64,000 nucleotides of DNA from Hormiphora californensis (GCA_020137815.1 CM035353.1:4712404-4776403); one strand, 5' to 3'. Positions 52,187-62,818 are shown, counted from the stretch's first letter. Notes: generated by a model not told the origin, from the letters alone. Translations and numbers: made by a program.

Positions 52187-52254
52187 CTCGAAATTTCGAA
52201 TGTAGTATAATAATAGGTGACACCTATTATTATACTACATTCGAAATTTCGAGT
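52187..52254. repeat. Perfect 67-bp hairpin palindrome
   Basis: A 33-base arm starting CTCGAAATTTCGAATGTAGT is followed after a single base by its exact complement. It interrupts the ORF1 fragment, so it may be an inserted minimal MITE. Confidence 0.9.
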
Positions 52255-52280
52255 TTTTTTATTTTACAGTTTTCTATACT

Positions 52281-52501
52281 AAAGTCGGATTTTTTGAAAC
52301 TGTCACCCCCCTGGGTATTTTCAAATTTCGTAAATGACCATAAATCCGGTTCCTGAGATAGAGACTTGAAATTTGGAGGTTAGGAAGATCTTGCTAAGTT
52401 CTTCCGAACCTCCAAATTTCAAGTCTCTATCTTATCAGGAACCGGAGATATGGCAAATTTTGTTATTTCAGGGGGGGTGACAGTTTCAAAAAATCCGATA
52501 T
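52281..52501. mobile_element. ~220-bp MITE with nested hairpin
   Basis: The inverted ends TCGGATTTTTTGAAACTGTC plus a C/G run pair across the element. A second inverted pair (CTTGAAATTTGGAGGTT / AACCTCCAAATTTCAAG type) lies in the centre. No clear target duplication; non-coding. Confidence 0.75.
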
Positions 52502-52509
52502 TAGGCCAT

Positions 52510-53045
52510 TCTACATTTCTACGTCCGATTAGGGGAGGCTAGTATTATATTGTGAGACAAGTACAATGACAAGTTTTGGGACACTTTGGCGGTCACATAA
52601 ACTCGACTACAACCTGACGTAACGCGCCGACCTTTGACCTGAATCGAAATCTCGTCAAAATTTGTCGCGCATGGTGCGCGCACAATAGCATGTGCCATGG
52701 CATGCCTACTTTTTGCGGGAAACTCAAACTCTGCTTTGAAGCTTTGATGTCCCAACATTTGCATTGCTCCACCCCGGACCCTCTTTCAAGTCTCTGGAAC
52801 CCACCATGAGCAAAATAATTTTTAAGAAAGGTCGGAACCATTTATACTTTTTTATTCATATCCGACCAATCTTCATAATGAGCTGTCTGGCGCCGCGCCG
52901 GAATCTTTATCTAAATTTTTATTCAAAGTCTAACTTAGATAAAGAGTCCGCTTTTAGATATAGAGTCCTCCTTGGGTTTATATATAGAGTGCGTTGGCAC
53001 TAGAGTCCGCCTACCGGTCAAAACTCAAAGTTCATTGTTTCATTG
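52510..53045. other. Gene-free stretch
   Basis: No supported coding exon. GC-rich words such as GCGCGCACAATAGC around 52660-52690 are shared in style with neighbouring mobile DNA only. Confidence 0.35.
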
Positions 53046-53048
53046 GTA

Positions 53049-53189
53049 TAGTCGGACCCCGATTTACCGGGATCCTCGGGGGAAAGGGTTTTGACCAGCA
53101 AATCGGGGTGCCCGGTATATCGGGGTAAAATAACGTCAATTTCCTATATCAGGGGAAGTTAATGATCCCGGTAAATCGGGGTCCGACTG
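53049..53189. mobile_element. Pogo/Tigger-like MITE, copy d (141 bp)
   Basis: The left end is TAGTCGGACCCCGATTTACC (first base changed from C) and the right end GGTCCGACTG, both next to TA. The layout is as in copies a-c. A further partial end (CAGTGGGACCCTCGATTTAG) lies at 53665-53713. Confidence 0.85.
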
Positions 53190-53548
53190 TACTCCAATCC
53201 AAAGCAAAGTTGCGATTTTTGGTCAAGGCTGAAAATACAGGTAAAACTAAAAGGGCGTGGTCATTTTGGGCATTTTCTTCACCTCGGTTGGAGTGGAAAT
53301 TTTTTTTGGTGTTTTTGGCACCCCAACGTGAACCCCGGTCGGATTTCATGAACACTTATTTTCGACTTTAAGACGATATATCTGACGATTGGTAAGACTT
53401 GGAGCGTTAATCTTGTAACCAAGATGCTCGCCTGACAATTCTCTAGAACACTGCTTTTTGTTAGAACCATTTTGACCTATTTTTTGATGAGATTTGATTA
53501 ATTTAATGGAGCCCGGTCATGACCCAAAATCACAGGTCACGCAAAGAA

Positions 53549-53611
53549 AGTGGGACACCCTGTACATTGTACAGGGTGTCCCACTTGCATTGTACAGTGT
53601 ACAATGCAAGT
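53549..53611. repeat. Two adjacent perfect hairpins sharing their boundary
   Basis: GTGGGACACCCTGTACA pairs with its complement around a central ATT (53549-53584). Directly after, ACTTGCATTGTACA pairs around GTG (53582-53611). GTACA words occur at both tips. The origin is unclear; it could be two stacked target-like ends or a structured RNA. Confidence 0.85.
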
Positions 53612-53978
53612 TGAAAACCTTCGTTATGTCTCAGTTTCCTAAAAAATGACTTGTAACCGGTAATACAGTGGGACCCTCGATTTAGCGGGAGGATAAATTT
53701 CCCCCGTACAGAAAATTAAGGCGTTTATACTACGTCTGACTACGTCTTTAGTACGTCTGTCGGTAAAACGTCTATAATACGTCTATGATACGCCTATAAT
53801 ACGTCGCTACTACTTCTATACTACGTCTCCCGCAAATCGCTATTTGCCCATACACTTACAGAGAGATCAAACATCTCAAACAGGCACAGTTATCTCCCGG
53901 AGATAATATTTCCGAGGTGCTGCTGCAAGGGGGCCGAGATACTTTTTTGTAAAATTATTAGAAATACAACCTCCCCCA

Positions 53979-53992
53979 TCTCTCTCTCTCTC

Positions 53993-54075
<83 letters not shown>
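53979..54075. repeat. CT microsatellite
   Basis: A nearly uninterrupted CT run at the left edge of the inverted repeat beginning at 54088. Confidence 0.9.
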
Positions 54076-54699
54076 GGATCAGCACACACGTTAAAATTAA
54101 AATTAAATTTGACGTTTTTGGTCATACTCATAACTCTGCCATTTCTTGGCAAAATTGCTTCATTTTGGGCTTGTTGGAAAGAGGGCATCGAGCCCGTTCT
54201 GAACATCCCAAGAAACTTGAAATCCGCGCAAAGTGCGCAGCGTTATCCTGCATTTTCGGACCGTGTTCGTCTCAACATTGCGCGTCGCAGGCTGTACCAA
54301 ACCCGGGTGAACAAGCTAACAATAGTGCAATTACATGCGCGCGATGTACTATATAAAGTCCATTTTTTTTCAACTGTTCACCCCCCAAAGTCGTGCGCGG
54401 AATTGTTTTGCGCGTCTATCACATGTTAACGTGTAGCGCGCGCCACGAAAGTTCTAAATTTCACTGAAATTTCAATTTTGGGTGAACAGTTGAAAAAAAA
54501 TGGACTTTACCCTGCTAACTTAAATAATGCGCCAGTCCCACTAGCGCGCTCTCGATAACCAGCCAGTCCAGCGGCAGATTATTTCCCACTGGCAGGTTAT
54601 TTATTTTTAACTCCTATGTTACATTCAAAGTGTGTGTAAATGATCAGTTCTTACTGAAATACAGAGGGAACACTGTTTGGAAGAGTTACACACTAAATT

Positions 54700-57471
54700 C
54701 AGGGTGTGAACTGCATGTCGTGTTTGCTAGTCGCGAGCGCGCTTGCGAGACAAGCAAACACGTCAAGGTTCATTAACAAGCATGCTGCTCAGTCATTTTA
54801 GATTTAATACACAATGTAAGGATACCATGTAATAGGTGAGACTCTTGCCGTCACCCTCGTTCAAGTCCCGTGAAAAACGGAGCAGTACACGCAAACTGAT
54901 GCCCATTTTCCTCGCGTGACCCCGATTCAGCAGTTTGAGACACCAACTCTTTAGGGGGCCATATCTCAGGAACCAGACAAGATAGGAAAAATCGCCGTCT
55001 AATGAGGCGTACAGTTTTTAATCTAGTTTACCACTGTACCGGCCGTTTCACTCTCCGACCTAAAACAAAAATCGCAACCCCACAAAACTTCAAAATAATG
55101 AAATTCGCATCTCGCATGTCGTGTTGCATGTCGTGTCATGTTATTGACGCGCTCGCGTTCAACTCTCACACAGCAGCTGCAGAACATGGCGGGAAACATC
55201 GAGGAGTAGAGAGAGGGTCGGTGCCGAATCAAATATTTCTTGATCTTGATCTATTCCATCTCTCAGCTATCCTACCCCTCATCAACTCGATCTCTCAGCT
55301 ACCCTACCCCTCATCTACTCCATCTTTCAGCTACCCTACCCCTCATCTACTCCATCTTTCAGCTACCCTACCCCTTATCTAGTCCATCTCTCAGCTACCC
55401 TACTCCTCATCTACTCCATCTCTCAGCTTCCCTATTAGGGAAGCATAGAGATGGAAACGATTAGGGGTAGGGAATCCCTATCCATAATCGTTTCCATCTC
55501 TATGCTTCCCTAGCCCTCATCAACTCCATCTTTCAGCTACCCTACCCCTAATCTAGTCCATCTCTCCGCTACCCTACTCCTCATCTACTCCATCTCTCAG
55601 CTACCCTACCTCCCATTTACTCCATCTCTCAGCTTCCCTACCTCCCATTTACTCCATCTCTCAGCTTACCTACCTCCCATTTACTCCATATCTCAGCTTC
55701 CCTACCTGCCATTTACTCCATCTCTCAGATACCCTACCTCCCATTTACTCCATCTCTCAGCTTACCTACCTCCCATTCACTCCATCTCTCAGGTTCCCTA
55801 CCTCCCATTTACTCCATCTCTCAGCTTCCCTACCTCCCATTTACTCCATCCCTCAGCTTCCCTACCTCCCATTTACTCCATCCTTGCCTCCCATTTACTC
55901 CATCTCTCAGCTACCCTACCTCCCATTCACTCGATCTCTCAACTACCCTACCCCCCATTTACTCCATCTCTCAGCTTCCCTACCCCTAATCTAGTCCATC
56001 TCTCCGCTACCCTACTCCTCATCTACTCCATCTCTCAGCTACCCTACCTCCCATTTACTCCATCTCTCAGCTTCCCTACCTCCCATTTACTCCATCTCTC
56101 AGCTTACCTACCTCCCATTTACTCCATATCTCAGCTTCCCTACCTCCCATTTACTCCATCTCTCAGCTTCCCTACCTCCCATTTACTCCATCTCTCAGCT
56201 TCCCTACCTCCCATTTACTCCATCTCTCAGGGGTAGGAATGTTAGGATAAATGAGAGATGGAGTAAATGGGAGGTAGGGAACCTGAGAGATGGAGTGAAT
56301 GGGAGGTAGGGTAGCTGAGAGATGGAGTAAATGGGAGGTAGGGAAGCTGAGAGATGGAGTAAATGGGAGGTAGGTAAGCTGAGAGATGGAGTAAATGGGA
56401 GGTAGGTAAGCTGAGAGATGGAGTAAATGGGAGGTAGGGTATCTGAGAGATGGAGTAAATGGCAGGTAGGGAAGCTGAGATATGGAGTAAATGGGAGGTA
56501 GGTAAGCTGAGAGATGGAGTAAATGGGAGGTAGGGAAGCTGAGAGATGGAGTAAATGGGAGGTAGGGTAGCTGAGAGATGGAGTAGATGAGGAGTAGGGT
56601 AGCGGAGACATGGACTAGATTAGGGGTAGGGTAGCTGAAAGATGGAGTTGATGAGGGCTAGGGAAGCATAGAGATGGAAACGATTATGGATAGGGATTCC
56701 CTACCCCTAATCGTTTCCATCTCTATGCTTCCCTAATAGGGAAGCTGAGAGATGGAGTAGATGAGGAGTAGGGTAGCTGAGAGATGGACTAGATAAGGGG
56801 TAGGGTAGCTGAAAGATGGAGTAGATGAGGGGTAGGGTAGCTGAAAGATGGAGTAGATGAGGGGTAGGGTAGCTGAGAGATCGAGTTGATGAGGGGTAGG
56901 ATAGCTGAGAGATGGAATAGATCAAGATCAAGAAATATTTGATTCGGCACCGACCCTCTCTCTACTCCTCGATGTTTCCCGCCATGTTCTGCAGCTGCTG
57001 TGTGAGAGTTGAACGCGAGCGCGTCAATAACATGACACGACATGCAACACGACATGCGAGATGCGAATTTCATTATTTTGAAGTTTTGTGGGGTTGCGAT
57101 TTTTGTTTTAGGTCGGAGAGTGAAACGGCCGGTACAGTGGTAAACTAGATTAAAAACTGTACGCCTCATTAGACGGCGATTTTTCCTATCTTGTCTGGTT
57201 CCTGAGATATGGCCCCCTAAAGAGTTGGTGTCTCAAACTGCTGAATCGGGGTCACGCGAGGAAAATGGGCATCAGTTTGCGTGTACTGCTCCGTTTTTCA
57301 CGGGACTTGAACGAGGGTGACGGCAAGAGTCTCACCTATTACATGGTATCCTTACATTGTGTATTAAATCTAAAATGACTGAGCAGCATGCTTGTTAATG
57401 AACCTTGACGTGTTTGCTTGTCTCGCAAGCGCGCTCGCGACTAGCAAACACGACATGCAGTTCACACCCTG
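54700..57471. mobile_element. Foldback element FB2 (2,772 bp palindrome)
   Basis: The same ends as FB1 are flanked by a different 5-bp duplication, AAATT (54695-54699 and 57472-57476). The outer ~560 bp matches FB1 almost base for base. Minisatellite arrays occupy 55259-56231 and 56253-56925. The central spacer around 56230 is the reverse complement of FB1's spacer, so the two copies are inserted in opposite orientation. One ~80-bp hairpin lies in each arm (about 55436-55513 and 56660-56738). There is no transposase. Confidence 0.9.
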
Positions 57472-57476
57472 AAATT

Positions 57477-57929
57477 GGAGAGAAAGAAACAGCACATTCC
57501 GTCAATTACTCTCTCTTTATCTTCCCTTTTGTTTCACTATCTCAATTCCTCTGTGTTATGTCTGGCATGCCCCATATCTTGTTATTTCTTTCTCTCTCTC
57601 CTTAGTAACCGTTACCAAACAATATACACTCAATTGAGAGATGTTTTTGACTGTTTCTCAGTTCTCTTTGTGTGTTTTGATTAGTGTTCTCTCTCTTGTT
57701 AGTGTGTAATACTTGTAACAAACAACTAAAGCAGGGTATATAACCTATAAACTCTTGCCACAGACGCGTTATAGGTTTAAACCCCTCCGCCTCTCCCTCG
57801 GCTACGCCTCGGGATCGTCGTCGTGATTTAAACCAGTTTATCCGCCAGTGGCGGATAAACTACAGCTACCTTCTCCCAGCGGCGCGCTGGGAGAAAGGTA
57901 TCTGAAATAACGCGCCACTGGCAAGAGTT
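57477..57929. other. Short gene-free stretch with GC-rich hairpins
   Basis: Contains the palindromes GTTTATCCGCC/GGCGGATAAAC (57826-57851) and CTTTCTCCCAGC-type pairing at 57862-57891, plus CTCTTGCCA/TGGCAAGAG at larger spacing. These resemble the inner part of a foldback element. Confidence 0.6.
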
Positions 57930-58388
57930 TATACCTCATATATCGCATGGAAGTTCACTATTGTTAGCTCGTTCACCCGGGTTAGCTCGTTCACCCGCGA
58001 CGCGCAATGTTGAGACGAACACGCTCCGAAAAGAGAGCATTATAGTGCAAAATGTGTGCGTTAAAATTTTAAAATTTTAACGTGTGCACTTCGCACCGAT
58101 TTTAAGTTTCTTGAGCTCTTCAGAACGGGCTCGATGCCCTCTTTCCAAAGAGCCCAAAATGAAGCAATTTTGCCAAGAAATGGCAGAGTTATGACCAAAA
58201 ACGTCAAATTTTAATTTTAACGTTGACGGGCTCAATAATTGCACTAGATATCTTTGTGAAGGGTATATTGAGTGAGCATGTTCTACTTTTAGCACACCAG
58301 CTGCAGTCAGCAACAGCATATAATTACACAGAAGTGTCATACAATTAGTCTAAACACTAATTACATTTTCAGATAAAGATTTCTCGGC

Positions 58389-59020
58389 AAATCTGCATTT
58401 GCGGCAGACGTAGTCCAGCCATAATTGAGAGATTAGACGTTAGCGGAATAGACACCTGGCGCGACCCCCGCACTGTGTGAACTCAATCTCGGTCGCGCCA
58501 GGTGTCCATGTCTAGACGTACTACAGACGTGCGTATCTAAGGGACGCGCGTATCTAAGGGACCAGTTACAAAATTTGAAACTGATGTCAGTTTCAAATCC
58601 GCAACTGGACCAGCTACACAATTTGAAACTGATGTCAGTTTCAATTCTGCAACTGGACCAGTTACAAAATTTGAAACTGATGTCATTGTCAGTTTCAAAT
58701 TTTGTAACTGGAGCGTAAGACGTACTTGAGACGTACGTTAGACGTACGTAAGAAGTACGTTTTTAGGATTTCAGACATATCGTCAGATCAAATCTTTGCA
58801 ATTTTAGAGTCTTATTTAGACGTAATTAGACGAATTGAGAGGGAGTAAGAAAAATTCAAATTTCAGTACGTCCCTAGTACGTCTGCAATGCAGTACGTCT
58901 GATTACGTCTCAAGTACGTACTCTGAAGAAAAAATCCGTCTAGACGTAATACGTCTGCAGTAGTACGTCTGTAGTACGTCTAGACTATGTCTGGACTACG
59001 TCTGCCGCAAATGCAGATTT
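58389..59020. mobile_element. 632-bp MITE rich in 'ACGTC' words
   Basis: The ends AAATCTGCATTTGCGGCAGA + CGTAGTCCAG pair over ~30 bp. The interior holds a hairpin (GACACCTGGCGCGAC at 58449 with its complement near 58488), three ~45-bp units of 'TTTGAAACTGATGTCAGTTT', and dozens of TACGTC/GACGTA words. A piece of similar sequence is at 53740-53850. It ends 33 bp from the sushi exon of the gene on the minus strand. Confidence 0.75.
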
Positions 59021-59052
59021 CCTGGTCTGTCTGAACTCTGCAGAACACTCAC

Positions 59053-59232
59053 TACTGTATGCTATTTTGCATATGGGAAGATCAGTAGTCCACATTCCGT
59101 ATTTATCACATGTCATCTGTGACGTTCCCTCTAGAAGGTAATGAGTGATACAGGTGATGTTGACTGTCTGTCCTGGTTCTGTTTCATTTAGAGTTCCCTG
59201 TACTGATCCTACCACTGGATACCCATAACAAA
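59053..59232 (-). CDS. Exon 4: sushi (CCP) domain
   Basis: The acceptor CCATTCCATCAG precedes 59232 and the donor AGTA|GTGAGT follows 59053. It is 60 codons, phase 1 at both ends. The four Cys, the Gly of GSVQGT and the Trp of GMWTTD are in standard sushi order. The next MITE begins 33 bp downstream, in the intron. Confidence 0.8.
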
Positions 59233-62200
59233 CTGATGGAATGGAATAATTTAATTAGGAATTGATAGTCGATGAATTTTTAGATAGACATACTATAAAT
59301 ATTTAAATAGCTCGGGCGCCTTAATAAGTCGTCCATATTTGAGTGAGCGAACTAATAAGTACATAATATTAGTTGTATTTACTTTCTCCCTCGTATGTAC
59401 CTGTCTTTTCTCGGTAGCTTATAGAGGCACTGTCATGGCCACTGACAAACGCTATCTTCTCCACTACATCTCCACCCCATAATGATAAACATTGAGCTTT
59501 TTTGGCAAACGAGAATTTCCAAATATCCACCTCGTTGCACTCTATACTGAGACTGGTGTTTGTCTTCCGAAATGTCCAGACCTTGTCCACCTCCTCTGGG
59601 GGTTGCGTCGCGACTTCAATAAAATTGTCATTATAAGTACATTTTGTTATTTTGAATTCCATCGATGCAGGAGCGCCGAACCGAACCGCCACCAATCCTA
59701 TGTTCTCTCCATCCGCAGTTTTCATAGTCACGCGAATCTCATCCCCACTTGAGGAGTTCGTTTTGATTTGAAGGGGGTTTCTCTCCAGATCAAATGGGAT
59801 GATAAGATCAAGCTCGACAGGGTTCCACGCTGCGGGAATTATAAAATTAGTTATCTCGGCCACTCTCATTTATACCGTGTCTTTTTATCATCTATATATT
59901 AATATAGATTAAAATGATTAAATATAATAGATGGGGGGGGGTCCAGCCCTAAAAAAAGCTAAAGGTACCCTGATTTTGGTCGATAGCGTTTTTATTTTAG
60001 CTTTTTTTAGCTTTTTTTAGCTTTTTTTAGCTTTTTTTAGCCCTACTTTTTATGTTTTTTCAGCATTCATCTTGACACTTTTCCATTAAATTTTCATCCT
60101 TCCGGACGTCTATTGACTGCATTTGTTCATTTCCTGCACATTTTTTACCATAATCTACCGTTTATGTCCATACATAGCAATTTCTGTATCCACCCCTACT
60201 GCCATTTTCTGGAGACATTTTTTCGATAAAAATATTATTCAAATTTGATAAAAATATTTTTAAAAAAGTTCAAAAAACGTTATAAAACGTTATAATAAAA
60301 GTTAAAAAAATTTGGTGTCAGCGGGATTCGAACCTATATGAATCCACTAAAAACTCAATTCTAGCTTTTTTTAGCTTTTTTTAGCTTTTTTTAGCCTTAA
60401 AAAAGCTAAAAAACGCTAAAAAAGCTAAAAAAGCTAAAAAAGGTTAAAAAAAGCTAAAAAAAGCTAAAAAAAGCTAAAGGTACCCTGATTTTGGCCGTTA
60501 GCTTAGCTTTTTTAGGGCTGGACCCCCCCCCCCCAAAGTTACAAATATTTCAATTTAGCGTATAAAATCTCACTTTAACGTAATTTTTAAATTGGTAATC
60601 GATTCTTTGGACGTAATAAGATGATGTACAACGTTTCTGTTGAAAAAAGAGATACAATTTTCCCAAAATCAATTTTTGGTCAAGGATTGAAAATTTGCTT
60701 CGCTACAAATCCTTGTGTTTTTTTTAGAAAAATTGATTTTTGGGTTTTTTTTCGTTTTAAGATAAATTCATGAGTCTTATTTACTTTTTAGGGTGCGAAA
60801 ATGTGGATTAGTGTCATTTGACTTCAATTGCGGTTTAGTTTGGCTAGTATTTATTAACATTTACAAAATGGGATAAATCGCTGTAGAAAAGCCGTAATAG
60901 AGGTAGTAGGGGTATGTAAATCGTACAGAATGAACAACTTTGCTCGCAGAACAAGTGTTAAATACTAAAAATACGTGCTAAAGGGGATTTAGATGACATA
61001 AATGGCATTTGTTAACGTTTGTTAACTTTTTGTTAATTTGTTAATAAATCACCTGTTTTCTCGATGTTAATATTAACAAAGTTAACAAAATTAACATGTC
61101 CCCCCCACTGCATTTGTTCATTACCTGCACATTTTTTACCATAATCTACCGTTTATGTCCATACATAGCAATTTCTGTATCCACCCCTACTGCCATTTTC
61201 TGGAGACATTTTTTCGATAAAAATATTATTCAAATTTGATGAAAATAGTTTTAAAAAAGTTCAAAAAACGTTATAAAACGTTATAATAAAAGTTTAAAAA
61301 ATTTGGCGTCAGCGGGATTCGAACCTATATGAATCCACTAAAAACTCAATTTTAGCTTTTTTTTAGCTTTTTTTAGCCTTAAAAAAGCTAAAAAAAGCTT
61401 AAAAAAAAGCTAAAAAAGGCTAAAAAAAGCTAAAAAAAGCTAAAAAAAGCTAAAAAAGCTAAAAAAAGCTAAAGGTACCCTGATTTTGGCCGTGAGGGTC
61501 AGCACACACCAAAGTTAAAATTAAAATTAAAATTTTGATTTTAAACCCGCACACACCAGCGCTGTTAAAATTTCTCTCCCCATTCTAAAACTAACAATCT
61601 CGCGCACCATTTTAACGGTCGCGTTGGATGTTAAAATTTTAACACGCCGTCAAACTGGCGCGCGAGATCGTTACTTTTAGAATGGGAGAGAGAAATTTTA
61701 ACGGCCGCTGGTGTGTGCGGCGTTAAAATCAAAATTTTAATTTTAATTTTAACTTTGGTGTGTGGTGACCCTTAGCTTAGCTTTTTTTAGGGCTGGACCC
61801 CCCCCCCCCCCCCCAATAGATATATAATGAATTTGCAGGACATGCATGGACAAGAGCAAATGTAACTTCATCCCCTATAACCCCCTGATTTACCTAAACT
61901 TCCCCAAAAATGCGGGCCCGGCTTAGATATATAACACTTCATGGGTTTTAGGCGGGTGACCTGATAGATTATTCAGATACACGGGTTTGTGACATATCAT
62001 GCAGTGTCAAGGACAAAACGCCACTAAAAAACCCGAAACTACTTATAGTTATTTACCTGGCTTTGCTCGATAGCTAATAGACGCGGTGTCATAGCCGCGG
62101 GCTAAAAACTTTATCTTCACTACATCTCCTCCCCAGTTGGCTGTACAAGTACTTTTAGTACTTTTACTGAACCGGTAGTATAGAACATGCACTCCGTTAC

Positions 62201-62818
62201 ATTCTATACTGACACTGGTGCTTGTCTTCCGAATGGTCCAAGTCTTTTCCACCTCCTCTGGTGGTTGCAGTGCAGCATCAGGAAAGTGGGTGTAGGAGTT
62301 ACAGCCAGAAATGTAGTATTTCATACGTGGAGTAGAGAACTTAACTACTAACGCTCCAATATACTTATCAACAGATATCGCCCCCATCCAAATGTGTTTC
62401 CCACTTCCATGAGCAGAGTTTGTTTTGATTTGAATAGGGGTACTCTCCAGATCAAATGGGAAGGTATGATCACGCTGAACAGGAGTCCACGCTGTGGGAA
62501 TCATAATTTGTAACTAGAATAACTCACAAAAAGTAGCTACCGCCTTCACTAAGAATTATTACTTATTTTAATAAGATATTATTTATAAGATATACGACAG
62601 GCAGATAGAATAATTATAGGCACGTATATTACCATGATCGCTTTGTGCTGTTGCACCTTGTATGAACAATACAATGATCGCTCACTTATGGCAACGACGC
62701 CATCTTATAAAATGAGTATACATCATTACATCATGTAATACACATGGACTCCTGACTTACCTTCTACCATAGGACCAGCGATGATCAACGCAATAAGGAG
62801 ACACTTGAAAGTCTCCAT
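59053..62818 (-). CDS. Secreted protein: signal peptide, two repeated domains, sushi domain (partial gene)
   Basis: Four exons join in phase 1 throughout: 62818-62761 (signal peptide METFKCLLIALIIAGPMVE, donor GTAAGT), 62491-62057, 59829-59401 and 59232-59053. Exon lengths 435, 429 and 180 are multiples of three, the class 1-1 layout of shuffled extracellular modules. Exons 2 and 3 encode two ~145-residue copies of one domain (AWxPV...PFDLE..P(I/L)QIKTNS, then PPEEV(E/D)K.W..RKT..S(V/L)SIECN, WGGDVV.., D(T/S)ASISYR). Exon 4 is a complete sushi/CCP domain with four Cys (VCYGYPVVG...CITHY...MTCDKYGMWTTDLPIC). The protein is likely secreted or cell-surface and adhesive or recognition-type. The 145-residue domain is not one I can name. 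The donor GTGAGT after exon 4 means more exons follow beyond the window's mobile DNA. Confidence 0.75.
59401..59829 (-). CDS. Exon 3: second copy of the 145-residue domain
   Basis: The acceptor ATTCCCGCAG precedes 59829 and the donor ACAG|GTACAT follows 59401; it is 143 codons, phase 1-1. Conserved with exon 2: AWNPVE, PFDLERNPLQIKTNS, PPEEVDKVWTFRKT, SIECN, WGGDVV, SASISYRE. Two Cys (ITKC and AQC) could pair. The acceptor sequence itself resembles that of exon 2, supporting exon duplication. Confidence 0.75.
59933..60534. mobile_element. 602-bp element with G-run ends (first copy)
   Basis: The ends GGGGGGGGTCCAGCCCTAAA and complement bound a body with many AGCTTTTTTT/AAAAAAGCT words on both sides and the block TGCATTTGTTCATTTCCTGC to GCGGGATTCGAACCTATATG. 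The last contains GGTTCGAATCCC on the minus strand, a Pol III B-box word. It lies in intron 2-3 of the sushi-domain gene. No TSD is obvious. Confidence 0.75.
60535..61107. other. Intronic gene-free stretch
   Basis: AT-rich, with TTAAC/GTTAA-rich words around 61015-61100. There is no coding signal. Confidence 0.5.
61108..61814. mobile_element. G-run element, second copy, 5' truncated, with nested MITE
   Basis: It repeats 60118-60534 in the same orientation (TGCATTTGTTCATTACCTGC to GGGCTGGACC plus a C-run), but it lacks the left G-run end and is interrupted at 61496-61771. The first copy supplies the uninterrupted sequence GGCCGTTAGCTTAGC. Confidence 0.8.
61496..61771. mobile_element. PIF/Harbinger-like MITE, 276 bp
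   Basis: The ends GGGTCAGCACACACCAAAGT and near-complement are flanked by TGA and TTA; the empty site reads TTA. A 3-bp TWA target and GGG-start ends are typical of Harbinger/Tourist MITEs. The interior is a second large inverted repeat (TTTCTCTCCCCATTCTAAAA / TTTTAGAATGGGAGAGAGAAA). Confidence 0.75.
62057..62491 (-). CDS. Exon 2: first copy of the 145-residue domain
   Basis: The acceptor GATTCCCACAG precedes 62491 and the donor CCAG|GTAAAT follows 62057; it is 145 codons, phase 1-1. It carries AWTPVQ, PFDLESTPIQIKTNS, PPEEVEKTWTIRKT, SIECNGVHVLYY, CTANWGGDVVKIKFL and TASISYRAKP. The ATG at 62504 that opens the longer frame lies in the intron and is not used in this model. The intron to exon 3 (2.2 kb) is mobile DNA. 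Confidence 0.75.
62761..62818 (-). CDS. Exon 1: signal peptide
   Basis: 58 bases from ATG at 62818 to the donor GAAG|GTAAGT. They encode METFKCLLIALIIAGPMVE, with a charged start, hydrophobic core and likely cleavage near its end. The leftover base joins with CG of exon 2 to give Ala. Confidence 0.75.

Larger units (their letters stand above)
54088..58225. mobile_element. Outer inverted repeat enclosing FB2
   Basis: The left arm 54088 to ~54355 and right arm ~57930 to 58225 are inverted copies (TTTGACGTTTTTGGTCATA, GGGCATCGAGCCCGTTCTGA, GTTCGTCTCAACATTGCGCG). Between the arms lie FB2 and GC-rich hairpins (57826-57851 and 57862-57891). The terminal words GTTAAAATTAAAATTAAA are shared with the Harbinger-like MITE at 61496-61771. 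It is probably an older palindromic element into which FB2 inserted. Confidence 0.7.
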
